From the NCBI GenBank assembly GCA_016271365.2, contig CM057456.1, positions 160,754,501 through 160,818,500 on the forward strand: a DNA stretch of 64,000 bases, read 5' to 3'. The stretch comes from Neoceratodus forsteri (Eukaryota; Chordata; Ceratodontiformes; Ceratodontidae). Made by a program: the position numbers and the translations under genes. Shown here in pieces: positions 1-11,226 of the stretch. Position 1 is the stretch's first letter. Each line of letters opens with the position of its first letter. A model generated the notes under the pieces. That model worked only from the letters and a program-made list of their open reading frames with translations. It made no database searches and had not been told where the DNA came from.

Positions 1-466
1 ATGGAGTACTGTGTGCAGTTTTGGAGACCCCATCTCCGCAAAGACATAGACAGGGTGGAGGCTGTCCAGAGGAGGGCAATCAAAATGGTGCAGGGTCTCC
101 ACCAGAAGACATATGAAGAGAGAGAGAGACTAAAGGATCTTAATATGTATACCTTGAGGAAAGGAGGGAGAGGAGGACATGATAGAAACTTTCAAGCACC
201 ACAAGGAATCAACAAAGTCCAAGAGGGTAGCCTCTTTCAGAAAAAGAGATGTGCAAGAACAAGGGGGCACAGTTTGAAGATGGGGGGGGGCAGCATAGAG
301 ATAATGTGAGGAAGTATTTTTTCATGGAGAGGGTTGTGGATGCATGGAATAGCCTTCCTGAGGAGGTTGTGGATTGAAAAACAGTGGGGGAATTCAAGAA
401 TGCATGGGACACACATAAGGCAATTCTAGTGGGGGTTAGGAGGAAGTAGGCTGTTGGTAAACTAGG
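1..466 (+). mobile_element. CR1-like LINE, 3' end of ORF2 and start of 3' UTR (cut by window edge)
   Basis: The first 309 bases translate into the C-terminal tail of a CR1/L2-superfamily reverse transcriptase: an EYCVQFWRPHLRKDI segment followed by VEAVQRRAIKMVQGL. This is the usual stretch after the RT thumb in these LINEs. The frame then drifts; around 310-400 the DNA encodes a relic of the family's closing motif (ERVVDxWNxLPEEVV), seen better in the antisense copy near 11 kb. The body of the element lies left of the window. Its 3' UTR resumes at 809 beyond an inserted antisense LINE tail. Not functional: truncated by the window and frameshifted. Confidence 0.8.
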
Positions 467-804
467 ATAATAATAAAAATAATCATTATTTATTTTGCAC
501 CTTTCAAATATCAAGGCACATTACAAAGTATAAAATAACAAATAAAAACAACAATAATAAATACATAATAAAATCCAGAAGTTACCTCATTAGACACAGT
601 ATGCCTTGCTCTACAAACAAGTCTTCAATGCCTGCTTAAACCCCCCCAGGGTCACGCACTCCCGAATCAGACAGGGTAGAGAACTTCAAAGGGCTGGGGC
701 TGCGTACACGAATGCACGGGCCCCTGAATATTTTAAAAGTACCCTTAGAATCTCTAGCAACCCCTCGTATGCTGAACGGAGCAATCTGCAGCTTATCCAT
801 TAGG
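467..804 (-). mobile_element. Antisense LINE 3' end inserted in the CR1-like 3' UTR
   Basis: Read on the minus strand, this block carries a remnant of the last coding residues of an L2/Rex1-like LINE (an APxLWNSLP-type region followed by TLGGFKxALKT-like residues, frame-broken). A 3' UTR follows, ending in GTGCCTTGATATTTGAAAGG and then an AT-rich tail of TTATTATT type at 467-500. The CR1-like 3' UTR reads ACTAGG before the block and AAAATGGGCAGACTAGG after it. A TAGG at 463-466 recurs at 805-808 and may be a short target duplication. The clade is uncertain. Confidence 0.6.
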
Positions 805-884
805 TAGGAAAATGGGCAGACTAGGTGGGCCAAGTGGTCCTTATCTGCCATCAAATTCTATGTTTCTATGTTTCTAAACAATTT
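805..884 (+). repeat. CR1-type 3' terminus with TTTCTATG microsatellite
   Basis: The end of the CR1-like element that opens the window. It includes GGGCCAAGTGGTCCTTATCT, followed by the octamer-type tail TTCTATG TTTCTATG TTTCT. CR1 LINEs typically end in a short 8-bp repeat such as ATTCTATG, and the family's reverse transcriptase recognises this end. The same terminus appears in antisense at about 10,911 and 55,165, so the family is represented at least three times here. Confidence 0.8.
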
Positions 885-2700
885 CCCCTTTCCCTTTAAT
901 TTTTTTTATTTTCTTACTTTGTCCATTTTATGTTTTAGCAACCTAATAGATAACATTAATATAGTTTCCTGCAAATTAATTTCTTTACTTTTTAAGAAAG
1001 TAAGTCCTGGCTTGCTTCTTGCTTATGGGCCCTACTCAAATCCATAAAACAAGAGGTAAGCCCTAACTTGCTTCCAGCAGTGCCATTTGGGCCCTACACT
1101 AAGCAAGATGAGCAGTGCCCTTCCGGCCCTGTGTAAGACTGAAGTCTAACTTGCAGCCCTGCAAAAGACCAGATGTGCAGGGCCCTGTGCAAAACACAAC
1201 ATGGGCTCTGTGTAAAGTACATACAAGTCCTAACTTGCATTAGGACAGAGTTAATTTTACATGGCCATTTTGCTGCTTTAAACATTTTCTTACTGCTGGA
1301 CATAGTTTTTCACAAGGATTTTGTTTTTGTCTGTAAAAAACTAACTCCAAAAATGAGCTTACTGAACATCATAAGCGACTTTTTCCCACTTTGTTTCCAT
1401 TTTCGCCCATAAGGTGGTCATTTTAGCCTCAGAATATTGGGGTGGGCATATGGCCATCCCATCTCACAAACACCAAAATGCCACCTTGTTAATATTCCCC
1501 AAAATGTGTTTTGGGGTTCACCCTCTAAAACAAATTTTGGATCAGATTTACAAAATGACACTTATGTGTTCATGTGGTGGAGTGGCCATATCACTACCCT
1601 GAAAATATGGGCTTAAAATGTCTAAAAATGGCCAAGTTATGCGGGAAAAAAATGGGAAAAATCCTCAGTCTGTGAGCATTATACATACATACATTATATA
1701 ATGCTTATTAACTGTAACTAGGTCTGCTATGCATTTATAATAATACATTTCCCCAGCCATCAAACACCTTTCCTGCATTTTTACTCACTCAAGTAGTCTC
1801 TGCACTTCTTAATTACCTCTGTATTACAAAAAAAAATCCCACTTCGATAATATACGTCCCCAACAGATGCAAAAAGCTTTGTATAAAGAAAAGGAAACTG
1901 ACAGATAAGGTATAATTTGTGGGATCAATCTATTCCAGTTAGATACATTAATGACTATTTTTGGTGGCAATTTTTAGGCTTATATATGAGTGGCCTTTTA
2001 TGTCCAGTGAATCCCATACAGTTTGTTACCAACTGCATAGGAACTTGCTACTCCCTGAAATAATTGGTTGGGATATTTCAACAATCACTCTGGCAGGATG
2101 GGGTATACTTGTAGTGGGATTTAATATCCATTGTAAGTAAGTGCATAAACAGCTATTTGGGGGGGGATACAACAACTCGGGTGAAAGGGGGATGCCGGCA
2201 GTTGGAATAGACACCTGCCATAAATAACTGTTTAAACAGAAACAACTGATTCAGTGGGTTTTAGATGGTCTGTGAGGGGATTTATCAACAACAGCAAGAC
2301 AGGAGGGTAGATACTGGTGGTGGAATTGAGCACTCTCTATTGGTAACTATTGCCAAGCCAGCTAAGTCACCCACATACATGCACTACAATAAGCGAGTGA
2401 CAAAACTACAAATAGGCTTCATCACTCGATTAATAATTAAAAAAAGCCCCAAATCATTGTAAAAAAATTTAAAGCATGACAGTCTGTGAGGAATCATCCT
2501 GACATCCTACGAGGCAGCCACAGTCAACCACACAAATTTCAGACCACCTCCCAGCCATCACATACAGAATGTAATGCCTGAGGAACTGTTTATAATGAGA
2601 ATTTTATACACAAAATCACAGTCATGCCCATGTGTGGTCATGCATGACTGCACAGTCATGCGTGACTGCACAGTGCCATTTCCCCCACGTGCACGTGGTC
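885..2700. other. Non-coding stretch without recognised gene
   Basis: AT-rich DNA with only short, frame-inconsistent ORFs. Between about 1,000 and 1,250 there is a degenerate short repeat built on a GGGCCCT...AGTCCTAACTTGC theme (gggccct near 1,027, 1,090, 1,179). Near 2,630-2,690 an 18-bp motif (CATGCRTGACTGCACAGT) occurs twice in tandem beside a GTCATGCATGAC palindrome. I see no gene here. Confidence 0.5.
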
Positions 2701-2705
2701 ATGAA

Positions 2706-4338
2706 GGAAGGCAATTTTATTTTTCCAATGCCCTATTCTGAAGGCTCAGGATGCCTTATAAAAATACTAAATAACAATGCAACCAAAGCTGAAAATAATA
2801 CATAATACTACAATAAGTACAACAGATGTTCACAGACTAGTACAGTAGGCCAGTTCGGAACAGTGGGATTTTAACATTTTTTTCTAAGTCCTCCATGGAT
2901 GGGGCAGCACAAATGTGGGGTGGCAAAGAGTTCCAAAACAGCAGTCCAGCTACCCCAAAAGCCCTAAGCCTGGATAATTTTAGTCCTGATCATGGAATAA
3001 CCAAAAGACTGATCTCAGTGGAGCGTAGAGGGTGGAAAGAGCATATATGGACAGGAGCTGTTTCAGGTAGCCAGGAACCAAACCGTGTATGGGTCTGTAA
3101 TTCAATAACCTAATCTTGAAGCTGATGCACACAGCCAGTGTAGGTTGTGCAGCGCTGGTGTGACATGCTCAGACTGATAAGTCACAGCATTCAGCCGAGC
3201 TGCTGTATTCTGCACCAGCTGCAAATGTCCCAACAAACCTCCAAATAACCCTAGGTAAACAGCATTGCAATTGTTTATTCCAGATGTCACAAATGTAGGT
3301 ACTATCATAATCAGGCCCCCTGGCTCAATGTATGGTTTAATCTGGGCAATGCTACACAAATGAAAAAGTTATTATGGACTACAGCTGGCACTGGAAGTGT
3401 TATTGTCAGCTTTCAGTCTATAGTGACCCCCAGATTTCTAACCCTATCCACAGCTCCAAGTGTGGTACCATTTAAGGATGGTAACATGTTATCATCACCC
3501 ATCACTGCTGACAGAAAGAAACTTGATCCAGCAAACAATATCTCTGTCTTCCTGGGGTTGATGCTCAGCCAGTTGGAGGCCACTCAGTCACTGACTTCAT
3601 GAAGACAATGACTCAACAGTGTGACCGCATCATCCCCATTGGGTCCACAAGACAAGAACAGCTGGATTTCATTGGTATAACAGCTGAACTCCAGACCATA
3701 CCAACTTATGACCTTGCCCAATGGCAGCATGTACACAGCAAACAATGAGGGGGAGGGCTAGGATACAACCCTGTGGAACTCCACAGTTGAGCACAGCTGT
3801 TACAGAGATTGAATTACTCAGAACAACCTGCTGTGCCCTGCCCATGCAGTAGGATTAGAACCACTGCAATACCATACTAGTGAGTCCTACACAGTGTCTA
3901 TGGTGATCTACCAATACCCCACAATCCACTGTGTCAAACAATGATGAGAAATCAAGAAAGACCATGATGGACTGGTACCCTTTGCCTCTCACAGTAAGGA
4001 GATCATTAAACACCTTAATGAGGGTGGTCTCAGTGCTAAGATGAGGCCTCAACCCTGACTGAAGAGGCTCACAGATGTCATATTTTTCCAGGTCATCTTC
4101 TAGCTGCACTGCCTCCACCTTCTTGAAAACATTCCTCATAAAGGAAAGAACTGAGACAGCTCTGCAGTTCACATAAACATCAGGGTCCAAAGATTACTTC
4201 TGTAGGTGGGGTCTCACTACTGCCCTCTCCAGCACAGTTGGGACATCTCCTTCCTTCAAGGAGCACCTGACAAACTCAGTGATAAATGGACCCAGGATCT
4301 CTCAACAGCACACAGACAGCCAAGTAGGTCCTGGACCC
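2706..4338 (-). mobile_element. L2 LINE, 3' half (RT to 3' end), antisense
   Basis: On the minus strand the RT core begins near 4,330 and the element ends at about 2,706. Visible in order: a fingers/palm segment LQSGLRPHLSTETTLIKV, then FLDFSSLFDTVD (RT motif A, with the aspartates); a VPQGCILA-like segment near 3,790; a degenerate thumb with NWLSINPRKTEI; VTPALHNLHWLC; and the final FGVAGLLFWNSLPPH near 2,940. The 3' tail matches the L2 pattern (CTGAGCCTTCAGAATAGGGC, then AAAATAAAATT). Many stops and frameshifts make it a dead copy. It continues upstream beyond an inserted LTR element at 7,411-8,330. Confidence 0.85.
3855..4190 (-). pseudogene. L2 reverse transcriptase palm fragment
   Basis: A 111-codon open segment of the antisense L2 ORF2. 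It holds the STETTL box that precedes motif A in L2-clade RTs and the motif A segment VFLDFSSLFDTVDCGVL, which keeps the first catalytic aspartate. The adjoining YADD region downstream is eroded: the corresponding DNA near 3,700 encodes a CYTNEIQLF-like relic. It once copied L2 RNA at the nicked target; it is now a fossil. Confidence 0.8.
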
Positions 4339-5234
4339 TGTGACATGGTGCTCCTGCCACTCTTGAGGACTGACCTTGTCTTAAATCTGTTGCAACAGTT
4401 CTTCTATTTCTAAGCCTAATCTATCTTTTAATATTTCTAGTCCATAAGTTTGGCCACCTATGGGCACCCCCTTCCCTTTCTTGACCATGCTATAGTGTCC
4501 GCTTTTATTTTCCTTGTCCCTCTCAGGTACTTGTACAGGGAGGTTACTGTGGTGACCTCCAAATGTATGTAAAACAGGTTGTGTTTATCATTGTTGGATT
4601 TAGTATGTAATAGCACTATGTCATAAAATACCTTGATGCATATACCTTATGTTTATGAAACCTGTAAATGTTGAAAATACCATGGCACTCGGCATTTTTG
4701 ATAATGGTAAAACGTACTAGGAGACTATTATAGAAATTAAGTTAGCTGTGCTATTTAAAATGCATGTAAATTGCTATAAACAGAAGAAGTCTGAAATTTC
4801 ATGGTGTTTTGCATATACCCCATGATGCTTTGCATTATGGAAGTATGTATGATATTGTATTTCTTTGAAACTTGATTTGTTGCCAGTGCTCTTTGGGGTA
4901 ACCCTTTTTTCAGTGATTCTGCATGGAGGTTCTTTGTCTATAGCTTGTTTTGTTTTTTTTCTTTTTGAGCCCTCACTACCCAAGCAAATGGGGCCCACAT
5001 AAGGATAAAGGATTTTCACAAAAAATGTTTAGATCAGAGATCAGTGTCAGTGGGTGCTGTCTAAGTGCAGAGGAAGGACATACATAGTCTGTTGCTGCAA
5101 ACTGATGTACTGAAGAAGGAATATGGCATTGCAGAAGTTTATTTCCTGTATGCTGAATAAACACCACACAGAGATTGTGTGTTGAACTTGAAGTTTGGTG
5201 TTGGGTCCATCTGTTATCCCACAACCCCTCCACA
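4339..5234 (+). repeat. 5' LTR
   Basis: 896 bp. It begins TGTGACATGGTGCTCCTGCC and ends ACCCCTCCACA. An AATAAA lies near 5,155, about 80 bases before the end, as expected for an LTR polyadenylation signal on the + strand. It differs from the 3' LTR by scattered substitutions and small indels (for example CATGGTG versus CAGGGAA near the start, and a duplicated ATCAGAG near 5,035), so the insertion is not recent. Confidence 0.85.
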
Positions 5235-5384
5235 GACTTGGTTTAAGAAGTAGGATAACTTGCTGGAAGCGTCTAGACTGGCCGAAGAGGGACATTTTCT
5301 GGTGGATACCGCCTAAATATCCCAGGTGGACTGATGCACCAGGACTTGCCAGAGAAGAAAGGCCGCTGAGTTCTGGCCAGAACC

Positions 5385-5990
5385 ATGGCCGAAGATGGAG
5401 AGAAGCTGCCATCAGGACTGGTCCTGGGAGCTCGGAGGAAGGTCAAGCCTGAAGAAGATGAAGAAATGCAGGTCGAGACAGACTGTAGGTGTGAGAAACA
5501 ACGCCCCAGAGGTGGAGACCCTGATGAGGATGATCCACTGGATGAGTGGGCAATGGCTGGACCCAGACTGACTACGCAGAGAGGCAGAAAACTGGTGCCA
5601 GCTGCTCGAGATGTTCCAGCTGGAGAGTTTGGATAAAGAGTCGGAGTCAGAGGATTTTTCGTGGGCTCAGTTTGAGGAGGACCCCCCCCCCCGACTGAGC
5701 AGGATATCCCTTTGTTTCCTGTGTTCCCAGAATGTTACCTGTTGGAGGCTGGAGATGCAATTATGGAACTTGAATGTGAGACCCGAGGTAAGACTGTGCC
5801 TAGTGATATTGTGCTAGGGTTGAAGATTCCCAGCAAACAAGAAGAAGCCTATGAGGATGAAGAGACTTTTTCTTGTATTGATGCAGCTAAATCTATTAAC
5901 AGTATTGACTGGGGTATACTGCACGCTAAAGATGCTAATATTGACAACATTTTACAATAAGTTAAGATTAAGGAGGTGATACATGTGTTT
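5385..5990 (+). pseudogene. Internal ORF remnant of the LTR element (gag/pol-derived, unidentified)
   Basis: An ATG at 5,385 opens an acidic reading frame (MAEDGEKLPSG...) rich in E, D and R that closes at 5,636. A second frame (5,712-5,960) continues with EDEETFSCIDAAKSINSIDW and ends at TAA. Together they look like a degraded protein. The second part loosely resembles the linker ahead of integrase in Gypsy-type Pol, but no catalytic motif is visible and I would not name it. A run of nine or more C near 5,683 could be the site of the frame change. Confidence 0.4.
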
Positions 5991-6514
5991 TATTTTGTTA
6001 ATGAAAAACTTACAAAGGAGGAGGTGAGTGGAAAATGGATTGGAACCTGTGTTGGGGTAACACCAAAATAGTGTCTACCCTCAGGTGTCTGTATCCATAG
6101 CAAGTAAAATGAATCAAGAGACATAACGGGTTTATGTAGAGGGGCTGAACATAGGAATGGGCCCCTGCTTAAAAATGACATGTCTGGTGGGGTTGGAGCA
6201 GGTAATTACTCACCCCAGAGAAATCATTTCTATAGTACTGGACTTTACAGGGGTCCAGATTTTTTGGTTAAGAAATATGACATATTTTCCCTAAAAGGAG
6301 ATAGTTCAGGAAAGGTACTTTTAGTTGAGAAATGTGTTAATGCCTAGGGGTAAAGAACAATAATATCCACTATGTTAATGATGGAATGTTTATCGTTAAT
6401 AGAGACCCAGAGACAGAGCTTCTGAAGGTGGATGGCTGGAAGCTCCATCCCTTCCTGGGACAGGAAGGTAGTAAGCAGTCTGCAATAACTGCTTCCCTCT
6501 TAAGGTAGTGGATA

Positions 6515-7410
6515 TGTGACAGGGAACTCCTGCCACTCTTGAGGACTGACTTTTTCTTAAATCCGTTGCAACTTGCAACAGCTCTTCTATTTCTAAGCCT
6601 AAACTATATTTTGCTATTTTTAGTCCATAAGGTTGGCCACCTATGGGTACATCCTTCCCTTTCTTGACTATGCTATAGTGTCCACTTTAATTTTCCTTGT
6701 CCCTCTCAGGTCCTCGTACAGGGAGGTTATTGTGGTGATCTCCAAATGTTTGTAAAACAGGTTTGTGTTTATCATTGTTGGATTTAGTATGTAATAGCAC
6801 TATGTCATAAAATACCTTGATGTATATACCTTATGTTTATGAAACCTGTAAATGTTGAAAATACCATGGCACTAGGTGTTTTTGATAATGGTAAAAAGTA
6901 CTAGGTGACTATTACAGAAATTAAGTTAGTTGTGCTATTTATAATGCATGTAAATTGCTGTAAACTGAACAAGTCTGAAATGTCATGGTGATCTGCATAT
7001 ATCCCATGATGCTTTGCATTATGGAAGTATGTATGATATTGTATTTCTTTGAAACTTAATTTGTTGCCATTGCCCTTTGGGGTAACCCTTCTTTCAGTGA
7101 TTCTGCATGGAGGTTGTTTGTCTATAGCTTGTTTTTTTTTTTTTTTTTTGAGCCCTCACTACCCAAGCAAATGAGGCCCACATAGGGATAAAGTATTTTC
7201 ACAAAAAATGTTTAGATCAGTGTCAGTAAGTGCTGGCTAAGTACAGAGAAAGGACATACTTAGTCTGTTGCTGCAAACTGATGTACTGAAGAAGGAATAT
7301 GGCATTGTAGGCGCTTATTTCCTGTATGTTGAATAAACATCACACAGAGATTGTGTGTTGAACCTGAAGTTTGGTGTCTGGTCCATCTGTTATTCCACAA
7401 CCCCTCCACA
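6515..7410 (+). repeat. 3' LTR
   Basis: 896 bp, matching the 5' LTR along its whole length, with TGTGACAGGGAACTCCTGCC at the start and CCCCTCCACA at the end. The AATAAA near 7,330 is conserved. A T-run of about 17 bases at 7,130-7,149 replaces the shorter interrupted run at the matching place in the 5' LTR. No convincing polypurine tract precedes it: the preceding bases read CTCTTAAGGTAGTGGATA. Confidence 0.85.
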
Positions 7411-8330
7411 CACCCCATATACATTAAGTGGGGAACAGCCCCAAGATCATCTGGAACACCTCATCCACCATAACTGGTCAAAACTCCCAAGTTGACAGAT
7501 CACCCAAGCCCATCCTTGACTAGACATTGCAAGCCCATGACATGCTATTTGTGGAAATGCCAGCCCAAATACAGGATACCTTGTCAAGAAGAACCAACTG
7601 AACACTTCACATCTTTCTACAGAAAATACTCTTACAGACTTGAGACAGAGTGGTTTACACAACCTGTCCACTGTGTGAATGAGTGAAGCCAGTCGATTCT
7701 TCCCAGCAGCAATCACTCTTGATAGGAGCTCTGTCTTTTTCAGGGTGATTCTCTGGTACTCATATAATTAGTCCTCATCACCAATGTATCCTCCATCAAC
7801 TGGGACTTCTTCCAAGAATGCTCTAACCTCCTTCTCTTAGTCTTTAACCAGTTCATCATAACATCATGGTGAGCTGTGGCAGCAGGTCATGGGACAGATA
7901 CAGTAAGGTGCCAGAGAGACCAAGGCAGATGTAAGAGCCATGCTATAGCTCTCCATGGATTTCTCCGCTCCTTCAGCACAAGATGTCACCATGCTTGAGA
8001 CATCTAAGAGCTCACTTGACTCCAGACTGTATCTAGGACAGTATTGTACCATCTTCATGGAGGGGCTTGCCTCACAAAAGAACCACAAGGGATGATGATC
8101 TGACCAAATGAATAGCTCAACCTTGACATCACAAATTTCATGACCCAATGAGAAGACCAAGTCCAGGAGGTAAACCTGTTGATGAGTCCGATAGTCCAGC
8201 CCTTATTGAAAGATGCTGGGAGTGTCTTGATTGGTAACCATATTTACAGGAGGAGCAGTAGCTGCAGGATTTCCCCTACTTCATTTGAGGATAGCATTTG
8301 GATGGTGGTATGAGTGGTAGCCCAGTGTTT
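7411..8330 (-). mobile_element. L2 LINE, 5' part (endonuclease C-terminus and RT N-terminus), antisense
   Basis: Continuation of the L2 interrupted at 4,338. Read on the minus strand from 8,330 down: LDLVFSLGHEICDVKVELFI followed by WSDHHPLWFF, the C-terminal part of the apurinic-like endonuclease with its SDH catalytic motif; then the linker; then RVIAAGKNRLASLIHTVDRL and the RCEVFSWFFL segment that precedes the RT fingers in L2. Several stops are present. The element's 5' end is missing or unrecognisable beyond about 8,330. Confidence 0.8.
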
Positions 8331-9060
8331 GGTGAGAGAGGCCTGAAGCATTGTGGGACCTCAGAATTTGGTGAATGAAGTAGGAAGGGAACTGCTTGGA
8401 TGGTGGTGTTTGGTTACTGGCAGGCTTTCCTCAGGTAGGGAAAGGTTTGTGTATGCCTTTCAGTTCATTTCATTTTTATTCTTTATACTTGTTAACTTGA
8501 TGAGCATTACTGCCCATTTTCACAAGCAACAAGTTTCAACAACAGAACAGCAAAACATACATTATAAAAACACACATACATACATATAAATACAACACAT
8601 AGAAAACAGGCTTATGACCTAGTATTGTAGGTCTTGTATGTGCACTAGTTTTGAATGGGCTGCAGTGCTAGGGTATTTAGCTGAAGGTGTGTACAGTTTG
8701 CAGTATACTGTCATGTGCTTTAGAATCTCAGATTTTTTTGTACAATATATGTTTTTTTGTTATGGTCTGCTTCCAAAAAAGGATGAGTGGACAAGGAGAA
8801 GGGAGAAAGGTAGAAGGTGCCAAAATGCAAGCAGCCACGGCCCCAGGTTCCCAAGAAGGGGAGACCCCAGAACACCAAGTGGTAAATGTGATCCAATATC
8901 TTGAAACAACAATTTATGTACATTCAATTAAGGGTAATCTACAAGGGACTGTCCTTTGTTCTGACCCGTAATTCTAAGCCTTTGATCTTTTTGTGGACTT
9001 GTACCATCTGACACGTAACCTGAATTTTTAAAACATTCTTAAAGCATTCTTTGCAAGAGA
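8331..9060. other. No recognised gene
   Basis: AT-rich spacer between the L2 and the Penelope-like element. ORFs up to 94 codons occur but show no known motif and conflict with one another in frame. A GA-rich patch (8,785-8,830) encodes low-complexity residues. It could be the poorly conserved 5' part of the Penelope-like element. Confidence 0.35.
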
Positions 9061-10640
9061 AAATGTGTGTCATGTTACTCAGCGGAGCAGCCAGGTGTCT
9101 TCATCCAGTTCCTCAATACAGTCATCAGCTACAGAGCCAGATAACAAGAAGAAGCAACTAATAAAAGCATCCCTTCATCCAACATCTACATTTGTCCCTC
9201 CACACACTGATACTGCTAGAGTATTTGAGAGGTCACGTGAGGCTGCCTTTAAAAGGATATTTGATAGTCTTCCACCACCAAGTGATTAGAATATTACCAC
9301 TGAGGAAGCAAAGGCCTTGAAGGAATTTGAAAACAATTAACAGCTGACCATCAAGCCAACTGTGAAGGGCAGTTCAGTGATGGTTAAAGACATGGACTGT
9401 TATACTGCTGAACTCTACAGACTACTGAGTAATGCTAACTATCAGAAATTAGGGTAGAATCCAACTGACTCCTTCAAGAAGAACACTGGTTTGTTCCTCA
9501 AAGAAGCACCTGATGAAAAGATAATTTTATCTAAGGTCTTAGAATTTCTTACAGTTGCCAATCCTATCCGTGCAACTATTTAGTCCTCCAAAAGGTCCAG
9601 AAAGGACAGGAGACTCCACCAGGATTCCCAGTTGTCACTGGAATTAGTTACTTAACTAAGCCTTTATTGCAGTTTGTACTGTAGATGCCCCCATCAAGGG
9701 ACACAATAAGATACCGCCATTATCTGTGAAGGATACAATGGACATATGGGCATCGTGGGGATTGTTCAGCTTGAGCCTGAATAGCTCCTTGTATCACTTG
9801 ATATTGAGTTACTTGATATGAACATTCCCCATGTTGGTAGACTGTGGCCAGTTCATTTCTGGTTAATAAGGATGTGACTTTTAAAAGAGTCATATACGGA
9901 TTTCTGGGTGAAGTGTTCAGAGTTTATGTTAAAATCAAATTTTTTCTTTCCCAGGGAGATTACTACCTTCAGGTTAAAGGTACAGCAATTAGGGCTACAT
10001 TTGCCCCAATTATGCAAATGTTTACCTGGGTAAGTGGGAAAAAAACATTTTTTATGACCCCATGGTCAACCCTTTTTAGAATAGGATTGACCTATGGTGG
10101 CATGATATAGATTACTTCTTTTTGGTATGGCAAGGTGACATAAATCAATTGGTTCAGTTTGCATACTACTTGGAGTGTACAAATCTGAATTTGAGGTTTG
10201 CAATGCAGGTGGATCCGATTAGTGTTTCCTTTCTGGATCTTATGGTTATTAGGAATCTACTGTAGATGGCACTGTAAAGACTTATCTGTATTGTAAAAGC
10301 ATGGATCAGAATACTTTCCTGCTTTTGTCAAACTCTCATTCTCATCACACTGTGCATAACATTCCAAAGGCCCACTTCCTGAGGGTATGGAGAAACTGCA
10401 GTGAGGATACTGACTATTCCCGTAGAAGCCAGGAACTTAAAAATAGGTTTGTGGAAAGGGGGATACAGTCTGACAACTACTGAGGAGGTTGACCAATACA
10501 CATACAGTATGAATAGGTCAGATTTACACACTGGCAGTTCCAGAGAGGAACCTAGTCCACATCGTTTGAATTTTGTGACCATACTCTCTCAGTGGGCAGG
10601 TAAAACTGGCATACACTGCAGCCAGACCTGCTGTTGAGGG
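9061..10640 (+). mobile_element. Penelope-like retroelement, decayed
   Basis: Frameshifted but ordered remnants of a Penelope-clade RT on the + strand. Near 9,300 there is TTEEAKALKEF and then TIKPTVKGSSVMVKDMDCY, matching the IKPADKGGxVV box ahead of the PLE RT. Near 9,590 comes PKGPERTGDSTRIPVVTGIS (the PGRPIVSG box), then LVSLDIELLDMNIPH (motif A, DIExLYTxIPH type). VKGTAIRATFAP (motif B) follows, then YGGMI (catalytic YIDDI eroded), SFLDLMVIRN, and NIPKAHFLRVWRNCSED (the NIPxGQFxRxxRNC box), which is diagnostic for Penelope-like elements. I cannot see the C-terminal GIY-YIG endonuclease. Confidence 0.85.
10301..10483 (+). pseudogene. Penelope-like RT C-terminal fragment
   Basis: A 60-codon open segment with a relic of the YRKPTDxN box (CKSMDQNTFL), SHSHHTVHNIPKAHFLRVW, RNCSEDTDYSRRSQEL and a FVERGIQ relic. 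The spacing matches the end of the RT domain in Penelope-like proteins. It ends at a stop after DNY, where intact elements run on to the endonuclease. Confidence 0.8.
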
Positions 10641-10910
10641 ACGTCACTGTGATACAACCCAGGATGGTATAAAAATGTGGACACAATCTAGCTGACAAGC
10701 TGTCTGACAGCTTACAGCCAAAGGTGGAAATTGGTAGGCAAACTTGGCTGCCTCCGCCTGTGCTTCGGTAGCTGTTTCCAGAAGAATTTATTGTACGATG
10801 TGAGAATGTTTATTTTTTTGAACTTGCTGAATAATTGATATTGTTCTTTTCTTGTAGAGGGCCTTGGGAAGTGAAGTGGCACCAGCCTCCTGCACCTTCT
10901 AATTTGTACA

Positions 10911-11226
10911 TAGATACATAGACACTGTCGGCAGATAAGGGCCTATGGCCCACCCAGTCTGCCCATTTGCGCTTGTAAGTTCCCTTTATATTTTTCTAGA
11001 GGTCTGTTGCCCCATACCCCTGACTTCCAGAATTCCCTTATGTCTGTCACATTCGTTCTTAAATCCTGTGATTGTTTCAGCCCCCACCACTTCCTCTGGC
11101 AGGGTGTTCCACTTGTCCACCACCCTTTCTGTGAAGAAATTCTTCCTCACGTTTCCTCTGAATTGTCTTCCCTCCAACTTCATCCCATGCCCTCTAGTCC
11201 TGGAACATATTTTTCACTGGAAATGC
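10911..11226 (-). mobile_element. CR1-like LINE 3' end, antisense
   Basis: Antisense copy of the family seen at position 1. The minus strand encodes [20 protein letters not shown] and then [20 protein letters not shown], the closing motif of this LINE's ORF2. Its 3' UTR reads ...GGGCAGACTGGGTGGGCCAT and ends in a short TCTATGTATC tail at 10,911-10,922. It is 5'-truncated near 11,226, as is usual for LINE copies. Confidence 0.85.

Larger units (their letters stand above)
4339..7410 (+). mobile_element. Non-autonomous LTR retrotransposon (two 896-bp LTRs) inside the L2
   Basis: Two direct repeats of equal length (4,339-5,234 and 6,515-7,410) start TGTGACA and end CCTCCACA, giving the TG...CA ends of LTRs. 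They flank a 1,280-bp interior far too short for gag-pol. GACCC before the first LTR and CACCC after the second form a plausible 5-bp duplication with one mismatch. The interior carries a short broken ORF region and no protease, RT or integrase core. It interrupts an antisense L2 whose coding order resumes on the other side (RT palm left, RT N-terminus and endonuclease right), so it is younger than the L2. Mobilisation would need a full-length relative. Confidence 0.85.
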
